Source: Echinococcus granulosus
Taxonomy: Eukaryota; Platyhelminthes; Cestoda; Cyclophyllidea; Taeniidae
DNA: 64,000 nt
Direction of reading: 5' to 3'
Assembly (NCBI RefSeq): GCF_000524195.1
Contig: NW_020170423.1
Coordinates: 403,599-467,598 of the forward strand
The position numbers were made by a program, and so were the translations under genes. The number at the start of each line of letters is the position of its first letter. The first letter of the stretch is position 1. The notes under the pieces were generated by a model that worked only from the letters and a program-made list of their open reading frames with translations, ran no database searches and was not told where the DNA came from. This document shows positions 35,083-49,200 of the stretch, in pieces.

Positions 35083-38000
35083 AATAACTTCTGACTGTTA
35101 TATGAAAATCTCGGTCTTCGGAAAAATGAGTTCTGTACTTGAAAAGACCTATACTGCATGGTGTCGTTCAAGCCTTTGAAACCCAGCAATTAAAACGTTG
35201 CAACATAATCGCTACAGTTGCTAGCGTGAGGAGTCTAGTGACGCCAAACAATGTAAGTACCCCACCTGGCACTTCAGATTAGCTTAAAAATTCCCCAATT
35301 GAAATGATCCGTCTGCATCTAAGGCCCTGATTTTGCAGCCCAAGACGCTTTTTACAACAGGATATCAAAAAGTTTGGGATTCGGAGATTGTGTTTTTCTT
35401 CACAGTTAAAGTGACATGTGTTTTCAGTCGTCATGTGCATAGAACTTATTTGGATGGCCTCTGTCTACTTTAAGTTAAAAGAGCTCTACCCTACCTTAGG
35501 GGGGCTTCATCCTCACCACCGCTGTGAATGGTCCGTCCAACTGAGAGTTCAGTGCTGCCGAGCAGTAAAGAATCCTGTGGGAAAAATTTTTGAAATTAAT
35601 TTTCATTGATTAAGGGAAGGCGTAATCTTTGGTCATCAGGCAGTCTTTTTCCAAAAGCCAGACTTTTTAGTCACACTAGATGATGTTGATTTAATTGCCG
35701 CTTCAGAAGAAGTATCTGCTTATGCACATCAACGCTTAAAATTTGAGGGCTGTAATGCATTCCGGGCATTTCAAGAGTCTTATATCAAAATTTGCCAAAC
35801 AGGTGACAACCGATAATCTCACTGCACAAAATAAACATTTTTATCATTAATTAACTAAGAATGGTTAAAAAAATTCCCGTGAATGTCACAATTTGCTGCC
35901 GCAAGTGACATGCGTAAGCATGTGAACCAGGTTCAGCATCCTGAGCCGCCCAAAAGTTGTGACAAATTATTACTTCAAATTGGGGATAACGTTAGTTTCT
36001 TCTAGCACTTTGTTTATTTAAAAATGCAGATCACAATGACTGCTAGTTCGCTTTTAATTAAGCCAGAAAGACCCGACATTTCTTAAATATTTTGACATTA
36101 ACACATCTGAACCTACTTTTTGATTTCCTTTTGAGCATTGGTGCCTGAAGAAAAAACAGAGCAATATAACTATAAGTGTTCTTGAATAACCACCAAATTA
36201 TTTGCCTAGAAATATGAAGCAACACTTACAATTCAATCAGTATTGTTTGTTTTTCCTCAAAAATATAATCTATACACATATAGGATCTGAACTGTATGAA
36301 AGAAGAAACTGGTTGAATTTCCGTCTCAAAGCTCTAAAAGTGACAATAAAAATGCTTTTACAAGACAAAGTTGGATAGCGGAAGAAAAAAATTATGAAGC
36401 GATGTTTTAAATGTTTTTAATAATCTATAAAATGAGTACCAAAGAGTTAAAACAAAGGCAAGGACGAAACAATCAAACCGCACTCCAATGTAGAATCCTA
36501 ACTCTTTGTTTTACTAAATCACTAGTGAGTAATACGAAATGATTAAGCCGCCCTCATTCTTTGCGTTGAATGGGGAGTCAAAACTTTCACCTCTGGTGTT
36601 TCGCAAATGTTACTTGCTTGTTCATCAAATCTGTGTCTGATGGAGTGTGGCCCTAACACTCGCCAATCTGCGTGTGGTCTTGGAAAATTTCGACATCATG
36701 AATTTTGTTCTAGCGTTAACGAGAGAGAAAAAATGTGGCGCGTTTTTATAACACGATTTCTATATCAACTTGGATGCCCATTACCAGGGATTAAAAACAT
36801 CGAGGTCTAATTGGCATAGATAAAACGAAAGCTGAAAAACCAACTTCATTAAGGTATATCGAATAAAATTAAACTTTGGTTTGTACTTCCGTTTATCACT
36901 TTGCATAAATCAGTGTACATGAGTGTGATAGTAACTGTGGTGGTGATAGTGGGAAAAGGGAAAGTCCAAGCAAAAAGGGGACTTACATTACGCGATTGAA
37001 AATATCCACATGAATTTAAAAATATTCTTGCAAAAGTGTATCGGGCACTGGTTTTAACATTTCTACAATAAAGTATACACGGAATAAGTTAAGTGCAACA
37101 CAGTGGAAGTGTAAATTTGCCAAAGGGGCTTCAACCTATCCAACGTGATTACCTTCAACACGGTATGTGCTTAATTTTCCATAGCATCTAGTCTATAACT
37201 ACCTTTTTAAATTTACTCTTATGAAGGGAGGGGTAATATGCAGAAGGTTATCAAATCATGCCAAGTTTGCAACTTTTATCCAACAACTGATTAAATACAG
37301 TCCATTCGTTCATCATGGCAAGTGATTTTATAAAAAAAAAAACTTGCACATCTACAAAAAAAAGGCAAACTAAGAGGCCGCTAGGGGCGTGGTATGCTAT
37401 CTTTTCCAAAAAAACCAAATCTTCGTTTCCTTTTCCCAACTTCATGTCAAATCACTGACAGAAAACATTTTTGGAAAGAAAATACCCAGATTTTCCCGAT
37501 AACCCAAGGTCGAAATAACTAACTAGCCTATTTTGTTTTAACAAAAAAGATGCCCGAAATTGAGAGAAAGACCGATACCTCTTAAAAAGCTATCAGCAAT
37601 GCACCGAACTTCTAGCACAAAGGCTTCCTTTGACGGCGGGTACTTTGGTGCTCAAAAAGACCACCACGTCGACTGCTCCATATTACAAAGATCGGCGGCA
37701 TTAGCGCCCAAAACCTGTTGATACAGGTACCTTTAGTTCCATGACATTTTGACATTCAATTAAATTACGAGTTCTGGTGTGATACTTGCCTAGTCAAATG
37801 CCTTGTCAAATCAAAAATGAGGAGAAGAGGGGTGTTAAAGGGATTAACACTTTTGACAAGTAAAGCAACTACTGCTGGTCGGCTGTGATGGCGGTCAATT
37901 TTTCTCGAATCCCAGCTCACCCAACTGCCAACTCTGAGAGAAGGCAACAAACAAAGTGTTATTAATTTAATTACTTTCTAGCTTCGTTTACTTCAGTAAA

Positions 38001-38560
38001 ATAGAGGCTTAGCTTTGAAGGGTAAAATAGATAAAAATGTTACTCAAAATGTAAAATATCTATGTCTCCTCTTAACCCGCTGGATGGATACAATAGGAGA
38101 GCCTGGGGCCAAACGCCTACTGAAAGAGTGGCGACTTTAGCATGGGGTAAGGGGTTGCATCACATGAACTATAAATAGAATTTCGGGAAAAGTGCTGCCT
38201 CTGAGGTAACCAGGCGTACACACGACATCAATCACTTTCAAGGCTACTTCCAACCACTGGAAGAGTCCCTTTGGCTGCACAAGAGACCGAGTGGTATACA
38301 CCAACATTCCTCGTCTCCACACAAACGACAAAAGCGCACGCATGCGGGATGGAGGGGTAGACTAAACCCCGTAATGGCAAAGATCATGCAATGCCGTCGT
38401 CTCCATGCTCTGGTAGTGGTAAGCACTGCAAGAGCCCCTAAGCCACTGCTTTAGGGAGTCAAGAAAGGGGACAATGGAGGTACAGCAAAGGTTAGGACAT
38501 ACAATAAAACTACCTGAAGGAGAATCCGAGTTGAATTCTAACTCCAGTAGGCATTGCTTG

Positions 38561-38588
38561 GGAAAGAGAGGGAAAGAGAGAGAGAGGA
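38561..38588. repeat. GA-rich simple repeat
   Basis: GGAAAGAGAG twice, then GAGAGAGG; a short purine microsatellite. Confidence 0.8.
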
Positions 38589-40384
38589 GTGCGCGATCGT
38601 AATGGTGTTGATGATGGCGATGATGGTGGCAGTGGGCTCTTCCAGATAGCGTCAACAGGTGAACATGACGATTTGACTAAGGCGTGTGTCCCAGGGACGG
38701 TGGAGTTTTATTGCCTCACACTCTGCAAATCCACCACTCCCATTGGTCAGTTACCGCCTTGCAAATCATATTTGACCAATGGGCTAGGCAATTCGGGAAG
38801 GTTTTACTCTTCGAGTAGAGGGCTCTTATTCATGGCAGAGAAATCACTAAAGTACACCTTGGTCACGAGTAAATGGAGCCATTTCATTCGGACTGAGTCT
38901 CATGATTTATTCACCTTACCATTACTTGTCGTTTTAACCTTTGGATCCAAATAAAACCGGGAAATATGTCTTAGGGAGTAAACAAAGTATGTTGTTTGTT
39001 TTAAAAATTTTCCAATTTTTTAGGCCTCTGAATACTTCCCAGTAGGCGATTAAATTCAACCAAAAGGTCAAAGGTGAGTTTAAACAGCCATTTGGAAGAT
39101 GTTGTCAAGGTCACTGGTGTTTCTGACCAAGGGAATGCTGAGACCAGTAACCTACGGATTGGTCTTCCCCTTTAAGGTCATTTCGATGGTGTTTGGTCAT
39201 CGAAAGCCTGGCTTGCGGATTCTTTGAGGCGAGAGAGAAATACAATGCCGCGGAAGTGGGCCAACTCACGACCCATTTCTCTCGCTACACTCAGGACCTG
39301 GTTAAATCATGCCTTGCAAAATTAGCTACCCAATTTCCTCCCAGTTTGAAAGATGATGTCGCCCATTACAATAAAACTGAACCCAACATTCAAGCAGCAT
39401 AAAATTGTGGAGTGAATCAGGACCGAGCCCTTAATTTTTTGCATCCCCAGGAGTGTAGCGCTGCTGTTGTTTTTGCCATCTTGGATGGAGGTTTGCGTAT
39501 TACCTCGAAATGCCGCTTTCTCCAAGGAGTTGAAATGGCGCTTAGGGTGTGGCGCTAATTAGCCATTTTACCATTGCTTACTTAAGATAATAGAAGGGTG
39601 GACTTTACCCTCCTCACTGGAGGTAACGTCACAGGAATTGCAGATCGCACAAACACGTCAAACTAGAGGCAAGTCAATTTTTCAAATCGACTACACAACT
39701 CTTCCCCAACCAAAGTACTGCTGAGTTACTGGGAAACGTAGAGTTGCCAAAACGCGGTAAAATAAAGTGGCAAGTTAAAATTACGAGAGAAGGAAAAGGA
39801 GAAGGAGAAAAAGTGTGGTTGGGATGCACGAGCGGAATATTTCAACGCAAAGCTCATACATGAGCGGACCACAGATTTCCTGCATGGGCGCTTACTCCCA
39901 GGTAACGAGATTTGTCCACCAACAGTAATAAGCACTTCTTGTGTAAGTCGCGGATTTCCCACTTCTCCATGGCTCGACTAGAGAAAGTGTTCACAGATTT
40001 CAGCCAAATTTTGGCAGTTTTTTTCAGCTATATGCAGCTTTAAATAACGGACATTTCTTTTTCTGTCTTAAAGCCGAGATGAGGAGCATACCTTAAAGAA
40101 GGTGTGCCGGAATGGCGTTTTCTTTCACACCGTCTACGTAAAGTCCACACTTCTCCTCTATCAGCCCTTAAAAGTACACCTCATTTAATTACATTTAAGC
40201 TCCCACCTGGTGGATATAAAGTTCAATTACGATGTCTAGGCACGTGATGTAAAAAATGCTGCAATGCCTTTTTAAATTCAACCGGCTAATTACAAAGCAG
40301 TCGAAAGCCTAAACATGGGGCACCAGAGGGCAGACTAAAAAGACCACTTCTTGTTCATTTGGATGTCAGCGGTGATAAATCCGT

Positions 40385-40565
40385 CGGTAATTGTTTGCTT
40401 AACTCGCAACTTTGATGAGGGGTCACTTTGGGGCTCCGCCACTTTCGCCTTGCCCAGCGGCCTGGCCTCCGGACCATGCCAGTAGCCCCCTCTCAGCCCT
40501 CATCTACATCAACAATGTGTTTTGTCTGCTTTGGCCACCAGGACAGTCACGGACTCTGCAATTAA
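40385..40565 (+). repeat. Solo TRIM-type terminal repeat
   Basis: Plus-strand solo copy: TTGTTTGCTTAACTC at about 40394, GGGGCTCCGCC at 40432, hairpin region CGGCCTGGCCTCCGGACC near 40460-40478, ending near GGACTCTGCA at 40560. Intergenic. Confidence 0.65.
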
Positions 40566-43500
40566 ATTCAATTCCATGGTGAATTTGCCTCTCTACTTAA
40601 AAGAGGTAAGGAATAGCTCGCCGAATTACGTCAATCCATACGACTAAATATTTTAATACATAAGGTTTTTCTAACAGATGAAAAAGAATTACTCGCAACA
40701 AAATAATCAGTAATAGGGTGTATACTTCTCTGCCAGTAAGCTAGGTTTCCAGTTTTAGCTTTTATAGGCAACAAAACGTTGTGATTTTGTTTCATTTTTC
40801 GTTCTCACCTGTCTATTCCATTTTGCCTGTGATTGCCTGGTGCTGGTGTCAAGAAAAGGCCATTTTCAATTGTGACTTGAAGAAATATTAGCAGGAGAAT
40901 GAGGAGAAGGAGCTTGAAGCAGTGTTACCTTCTCCTTCGCTCTCCCAGTCAACCGAAAGTGTGAATCTTCTCCTGGCTAAAACCTGTGATTTGTGACACA
41001 AGATTTGTGCTTTTTGCTGAATAAAAATTAAGAAGAAGTCCATCCGTTTCTAAATAAGGAGATTTTCTTGAACGCCTTTGGGTAGGTAGATATAAGGCCC
41101 ACAAGGTAAGCAAGGTTTCTGGTAGAGATGAAGGGGTAAGTGCTGCAGCAGTTTAAAGTGGGTAATCAGTGGTTTGTTTTGATGCGTCATTTTGCCCACC
41201 GATCGTTGCCACAGAAGCACCCCAGGCCTATTAGCTGGTCACCAGGTTATCTACCAAAGTTGGTGGTCTTTGAAGCATACCCTCCAGCATCTGCTGATGC
41301 GTGTGGTACTTGTTGACTTGATAGATTCCACGACCTTCGCCTCCAACCGTCTAAAATCAGTGGTGACACGAAGTTGCCTATCTGAGCCAAGAACAGACCG
41401 TCCTTCCAAATATTGGGCAAGAATATCTAAGTCCTAAACTTTCCCAACTATTTTTTTGGACAGTACGGCCTGATATTGCTTTTCTTCTCGTCTCCAAGTG
41501 CTTTTAAACACCTCAGCACCGAGGTTCAAGTTGAACTGCTTCCATAAAACAGACAGGCTCAAGTCCTATCCATTAGAGTTACCCGACATTTTATAGAGAT
41601 AAAGAGCGGAGTAGGGTAAATAGTATCTATACTTTACGGCGCAAAACTATAAACCGTCGATTACATCTTACAGGTCCTTAAAAGTTACACCAAGGCATTG
41701 CAGTAGATCGTCCCGACAACCACACAGATTTTTTGTCATCCAGTAGAAAAAGGTGGGTTGAGAAAGAACTGATGAGATCGAGAGCGCTAGACACATAGTG
41801 ATGGTTTAGGTTCAAGAACACATGCTTACACTTCAACTAAGTGCAGTCAGAGGAAAAAGTGCCCATGATTAAGCATCTTTGCCAAACACTTTGGTCACAG
41901 GTCAGCAGGTGTATAAGACAATTCTTATTCTTAAGGTTGTCCGTAAGCAGCGTTAAATAAAACTGCTCTATTTGAAAGAAAAAACCGCAAATAGTAGTTG
42001 AATCATTGTCATCCTGCATACAAGCTAAGTGAAATGATAAATGGAGAAAACGATCACGAAAAACTGTGAGGGATAATCTTTTATTTTTTACCATGGCTGA
42101 ATTGTATCTACTCATGAAGTGCTCCTTATTTTAGCATTCGTGACCACATTCCTCACATGTCTGTAAGACATTTTGGCACAAAATCTTTCGTCTCAAAAAC
42201 TGAGTCGTGGAAAAATACAAAATTCAGTTGGGATATGAAGGAGGGAATGTGAGGGAAAGGGAAAGAAACTGCAACATCCTCCCATTTGGCACTTCTCTAG
42301 TGATAGTTCTTTGAGCCCATTGTGATGATTAGCACCTTCGCCTGGCACCAGGACTGGGCAATCACATACAAAACAGAAGAGACAAATAAAAATAGGCAAT
42401 GGGAATAAAAGTGGTAGTAGACAGGTGTTTGCCTTCCGAAGGGATAGCATTTAACAAAAGTGGAACTCGCAGGCGATTGCCTCATTAAGAAAAAATTGCA
42501 CGTCTGAAAAAATTGTAGTTTTAACAGTTTATCGTAAATGGAACATTGCATTTTGTTCTGAAGAAAGCCCTGTCCAAAATCACGGCAACAGCCTACGAGA
42601 GAAATCAGTTAATAAAACCCACTCCTATTGTATCGTTTTGTGATTTCTAATTTCACAAGCACAAAATCTACCATAAAAAACATAACTAGATGTGGTAGAT
42701 ATTCTCATCTTTTTCCAGTCGCAGTTGCTAATGAGCTTAGCTGAGGTCAAATTAAAAGCACGCAACAAGGAACTCCGTGAGAATTAGAGTGCATCAATTA
42801 GAAAATACGAAATGACGTTGCAGCTTTATCTCAAGTTTAAGCTGATAGCAAAAAATCCCTATTTTGCCTTTAGTCAGCATTTGTTATTTTGCGTGGCTGA
42901 AACACTAGACTAAGGAGGAGCGTCAAATCGGTTTATGCCGTTTTTATTGCGCATAGTCGAGTTTTTTTCTTGTCTTAAATTATTTACAATAGGTTGATTA
43001 GACTGTGATACTCTTTAGGAGAGCCTTTTACAACACGGATCGACCAAAATCCATCCTCCCCCAAGTTGACCAATGACCACTCACTCAAGGTCATTTCGGT
43101 TGACACATTCCTACATCCCTCGCTGTTTTGAGTGCATTTATCCGCTAAAACAAAAAAAGTCAATCTCAAATATGCTGCACATATTTATCTTGTCGTGGTT
43201 TTTAAAACAGTTAACAGGTCATAACTCAAACCTAATGCATTTTCCAATTCACCTTCTAAAAGTAGAGCATTCAATTTACGGGAGAATATTACTTATTTGG
43301 TAAGACATACAAAATATTTGCTTGTCTCACTTGATTTTCTTAACGAAACAAAAGTATTTAAGAGTCTGTACTAATAGATTACTGTTAAAGTGAACATCGG
43401 GTTTGGTAGATATTTCAAATTGACTCACCCCACGGATTTTGCCATCCCACCACAAGTAAATGTGGCAAAAGGCTAACTTTTCCATGAGCAGTGGCGGCTG

Positions 43501-46248
43501 TATTGTTCTGATTTTAAAGATACCTTAAGAAAACTGATTCGCAAAAGGCTTCTGATTGTGAGTCTCGGCCAAAACTTCAGAAGCATAGTCGTTGTAATTC
43601 TCCCAAAATGTATTCATATTAAGATTTTAGAGCCGGTCTGTTTGAACAGTATCACATGAGAGAAGATTGAAGGTGCTAATATCGAAATATATAACATAGT
43701 CTTAAGGTTTCGCCCTCAGGAAATTGAAACATTCGCCTGATTGCATGAATAAGTAATAAGGACATTAACATTTGTGTATACAGACTTAAGAACGTATTAT
43801 CAGCAGTAATTATTAACGAGGAACACTTCAGAACGCATCACTGCTACAATTTTCTTCTCCAGTTCGATGTCTAGATGTTGGACGTGAACAACAAACCTAT
43901 AAAAGTTTTTCCTGATGTGTCAATAAATTTTGAAATCGGTGAGTACTTGAGGAAAGAGGGAATGATTAATAAGGGAATGGAATGCAGAGACGGATGTAAC
44001 TGTCATGGAAGAAGAATTTTTTCCCCACTTCTACTGATACTACCTATGGCAGGCTTTTTGACCTGTTAAAGCAACTAAATCGGACGCAAAGACTAATAAA
44101 TAATTACCACCTCTATTTTTAAGGTTTGTAAGACCTCTAAAATAAACGATTTTGAAGTATTCAATTTGAATACAATATTTGCCATATTTAAGGATCATTT
44201 TATGTTCTTTGTAATTTAAATGGATCAATTCAGTAACGCGTTTTCGTCACTTGTGCTGTACTTATTTTACCTACATGATACCTGACTTTGATTAACAAAA
44301 AACTAATGGTTGCTCCTTAGAGCATCGGCACTTTGTGGCGACACCACTGTTTTGGTGTATGGTCGCCATGACAACTTTAAAGTCCGATCTGGCTGTGGTA
44401 AAATACTTTTAGATAATGGAAATCAACCTCCTTCTAATTTCGATGTGCCTGCGCATTTAAATTTGCAGGCCTTTAGCGACTGTAAATATTAAATTTAGGA
44501 TGGCTGCTTACACCACACTTCCCTTTTGCCATGATTTATATTTTGCTTTGTTTTTTGAAAAATACCAACTTTTCATAGCTAAAACGACGCTGTTAAAAGA
44601 GTCAAGACAAATGGTGCTATTTTGGGGTAAATTAGTAAACAAAAGAAATAGGATTGAGCGCATTTGTTGTCGAGGAGGGACAAGGTCATGCTAGCAACCG
44701 AGACCTAACATAGACTTCTGCTGCGGTGACAACCCTACACGTCATGAAAGATCTAGTGAATAAAAAACCTGTTCCATATAAACAAACCAATTCAAGGGCA
44801 GACAATAAGGCTCTGGCATCGTTTTTCATTGCAAAAGACAGAATCTTTTCAACCACGCAAATAAACCCCAAATTATATCTGCGTTTATAAGACCTGAGCA
44901 TAATAAAGTTCTGTATTCAGCTGTTGTTTCACTGGCCCCTAAAAATACCTTTTAGTCCTAAAGACCCATTAACCAGAACTCTTGGAGAGCAAAGGTGATT
45001 TCCTATTTGCATTTCCGCAAAAATTATGCTGCAAAATTACTTGGGTAGCCAAGATGGAGCTGGAAAGGGTGCACCATTCTCTTCCTTGAACTTCGCCATG
45101 AGGACTGAATAACCAATTGATCACCTTTTTTTAACCTAACTATTCTAGGTTCTGATTTCCAAATTGGGCTTTAGTTTGTCGTACATTAATTATTGCCGCT
45201 CTCACTTTCTCCAACAGTAACTGTTTTTGTGGTGCATTCAGGAACCAAACCATGTCTTTTAGTTGATAGTTGACACCGCATTTTCATGATCGTATTTTAA
45301 GCAAATCGTCATGCTAGAAAGGTTTGTGAATTTCTTTAAGCACTCAATGGTGCATTGTGAAGGAGTTCATTGTACGGATAAATAACATTAAATGCAGTCA
45401 GAATTAAAGGGGTTATTTGATTTACAGTAAAATGCAAGGATGTTTGGGATTTATCTTATTTTTTGGAAATGTTTTCTAAAACTTTGAGGGCTGCTAGTGT
45501 AAACTGAGATCCCCTCATATAAGGTTAGAATTTTAACTGTAAATTGGGAGTAGAACTTACAAATTAAGCAAATGTAGGGTATAAAATGCAGCCTTAACTT
45601 TGAAGTAATGCGTTCAAAATTAAGTGTTTATACGCTGTAAGTTAGCTCTATGCTGTTCAAAATAAACATACAAAATCACTGCTTTTAAGTATCGAGTCCA
45701 AATAACGTTGAGGAGTCTGGCGAACTGTCAGTTCCAGTTAATTGGTTAATTAAAACAATTTGTAGGTAGTTAAATTGCATTACTGAAGTTGACTTATACA
45801 TTTAAGGTTTGAAACAGAGTTAAGAGAAATATTTACTCCGTTTAAAGCCGTTTATGAGTGCTATAAATTCTTGGTTATGTAAGATAATTTTGCCTGAAAT
45901 GTCCAAAATAATAAACTGTTCCAAGATTTAATAGCTATACAATTATATTAAGGAAAGATAAGCTTTGACAAACATCATTTATACCTTAATTACCTTTAAT
46001 AGTGAATTCTATTTTGTTGAGCTTCTTTGGTACAAATATTCTACCTATATTTCATAAGTAGCTAAAAATTCCTGAATTATTTCCTATAGGTTCCCTGAAA
46101 AGACCATTTAATATAAGTGAATATGCATTATACAAACCATGAATGAAAGCTACTAAGCTAGTGAGGGTGCAGTCTTGCAGCATTCGATACATATTTCACA
46201 GAAGGCATGCTATCCCTCATATTTGTTTGGACAATATGGTGGTGAATT
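40566..46248. other. Intergenic between copine and annexin
   Basis: AT-rich, no gene recognised. A minus-strand ATTAAA at 46107-46112, 137 bases past the annexin stop, is the nearest candidate annexin polyadenylation signal. Confidence 0.4.
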
Positions 46249-49200
46249 TCAGCTGTCCGATTCTCGAAGGATTGCGAGGAGAAATTGTTGGTAATCGCCA
46301 TGCGTATCCGCTTTAATCATTCCACTTAAAGTCTGTGGATAATTTGCGTTGAAGTAATGCCTAATCAAAGCGAGATCCGTCTAAAAGTAGTTAGAGAAAT
46401 CAAAGTGGTCACTAGATTGTTTGCATGTAAAGGAATGGTGGATGAAATCTCCTGCACTACTTCGCTGCAGAACAGTTTGATAAACAAGCAACATTGATAA
46501 ACGGGAGACTGCACAATGCACTTTCAAATGAGGTGAAAGTGACAGTAGTTGAAAAAAACCTTGCTGACAGTTGGAAATCCTTACCTCGGAGTGTCCAACT
46601 ATCATCCTTATTAGGGTTTCATCTCGAGTGCCTACTCCCTTCATTGAGTCGTAGAGTATTTTTGCGTAGCATTTGATTCGATCAGTGGCAGCCTCCACTA
46701 AAAGGCATCAAACATTTCCGCCTCAAATGTTTTTCTTTTAAAAGAGAAGAAGGAATTTTTTTGCATTCCACCCATTAAGTTATTTGGCCGTACTATATTT
46801 ATTGTTCGTTTAACTCTTGGATTTGGTTTGGAGGACAATTAAGGGCTCCACCTTTATAACCTTGGCCTCCAAGCCACGATAATCTCTGCGGAAGTCCGTT
46901 TGTACGTCAACAATGCGCTTTCTGTCTTGGTATTGTGTCTTCTTTCTACTTCAGGGAAAACTGGGGGCGTCACACAGCGGCTTTAGCTATTTTTCTGCTT
47001 ATAATTCATATAAAATATTTATTTTCTAGCTTATTTTTGCAATAATATCGGCTGAGTAATACCAATTTAACTCACAAATAAGCTGAAGACCCCTCCGAAA
47101 GCTGCCCCGCGTCTCCTTTTCCACTGCCTCATACAGTCCATGTCCAAATGACTGAAAGAAAAGCAGGCAGTTAATGCCATCTGCAAAAGACTCGCCTCAC
47201 CGCCTAAAAGATGCTCGCACCTCTGCATACACCTCGTCGGTCTTTCGCAGGCTCTCCCAACTTCGAGAGGCGAATATGCGAATGAATGTGGAGTCGTCCG
47301 TTCCCATTCGTCTGAAAAAATAAGCAAATAAATGTGTCACCCAGTCCCTAGCCTACTTTTTTTATCTCGTGGCTAATAATCAATTTGGGTAGGGAGTAGA
47401 AAAATACAACTGTATTATTTGTGGTAAAATATTTTGCGAATGAATAAAAGAAAAATTGCTAGTTTTACTGTTTAAAGAAAGGTTATGGACAAGATCTGAG
47501 CTAGAACTTAGAAAGTGGTAATGTAAGATCCTGATTGTTTTACTCCTTGTTTTAGTTGCGCCGGTGCATAAGGCGCGTCCACTGTACTTCTGTCCGGCGG
47601 CATGGCCTCCGGGCCGTCCCGATGAGCCGTCTCCCCCACCCCGCCTCATCCTTCTCTACGTCGGCAACACATTTTAAATCATGTTATGACGACTCCTTTC
47701 GACAGCGAAAAGCGAGCCTGAGCCCTCGGGACAACTGCCCCGACCTCGATTAGTAGATGCTTAATCTCAAAATGACGGAGGAAGGGTACATGCTGGGGAT
47801 GGGAGGATCTGTGACAACCCCCTAACAGAAGGGTTTGAAGGGACGTCTAGTCCCTTGTTTTTCAGGAGTGCATTTGATAACTGCAGCGACCATAGCCGTG
47901 AACAGGCAAAACCTCCTCCACCTCTCAACCGGCTAGAGGGTAGCATTGAAGTGAGAATTCAATAGTAAGGAGGAATGGATGGGAAAACTGATTCTCTTGG
48001 AAGTATCCCAAACCCCGTCCTTGGTTAAATAACTCAGCTTTTGGGTCAGTGTTCTTATGCCTAGCGACAGATATGGGTGATGACCTGCCCATTCATCCCT
48101 CCCTCAAAACAGCTTCCAAACAGGAGAACACTCGAGATCTAACGAAATTATCAAGAGGGTTCAGTTACGTTGCGATTATGTATCTTCTCAGTTGCACGAA
48201 AGTTCGACAACTGTCGCAGCCGGTTCGTGGGTGCTTTTCCCACACCACCGGAAATGTTTTGATGGCCGACGCAGGGAGCCCCGAAGATGACGCTCAAAAG
48301 ACAGGAAGGACTTTTGTAATTTGGCCCATTAGCATGGCCTGTGGGCTGTGCCAAGAGGTTCAACTCTTTCGAACATTAGCACAATATCCTCCGCCATTAC
48401 CCTACAACTTCATTTCGACTTCGGGAAACACCAGGAGTGCTACAGATCGTTCGTAGAGGGATAACTATATAATACTTTGATTGTCTGTTTGACTCTTCGT
48501 TCTGATTTTACGAAAATTTAAGGCGCCCTGAATAAATATCCGCCGGACAGTGTGGCCTTCAGTAACCCCTCAGTCCTTCGGCCCTGGTACTATGACTTTG
48601 GTCTTGGAAAAGACTCGAGTCGCTACAGTACGTACATTTGCACAATCTCGGAAATAATTATTTTGTGATAAAATGAATCACTTTACAAGCTTTTTAAAGA
48701 ATAAATAGCATTTCACCTTATAGGTACTAATTATCTCATAAACTCGAAACCAAGTAGCTTCTAACTGAAACAACTTTATGCTCTTCACCAGACAGATGAA
48801 GAGCATGAAGAGTAGCCTTCACTGCCTTGAAAGTCTTTAATATAAAAGTGCTAATGTTTGATACTTTATATGGTAAAGGAACAGGACGCCTTACCCTTCT
48901 CCGGCATCGTAGAGAATCTTTGCGTCTATTGAGGCGATTTGAGGATCTACAGTCTCACTGCGCCTTCCCTGGCTCACCGCAACTAGAAGTCGCTGGAAGT
49001 TGCCGGATGTGCAGGACTTCAAATCACCCTCCAAGTTTCTTGTTTTATCTAAAGGCCCACAAACGCAATCGTGTATCACATGCAGTTCAAAGTGGGCAAA
49101 ACAGACTCGATCACGTATACGCCTTATGGCGGTAAGTTTGAGTTTTCGTTCAAAATCGCCTTAAAACATTCCAAAACATGTGGGAATAAATCTAAGCATT

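Larger units (their letters stand above)
34497..40384. other. Region upstream of identified copine exons
   Basis: Should contain the start of copine and most of C2A, but I could not assign these exons. A CA microsatellite lies at 35059-35082. GA-rich simple sequence lies at 38561-38588 and 39785-39812. No independent gene was recognised. Confidence 0.4.

Noticed and set aside
35480..35590. Minus-strand stretch (LDGPFTAVVRMKPP) resembling a C2A first loop
   Set aside because: An in-frame stop follows immediately and no donor of the right phase is present, so it was not added to copine.
48049..48456. 135-codon plus-strand frame
   Set aside because: Also composed of TRIM interior and terminal repeat sequence, in an annexin intron.
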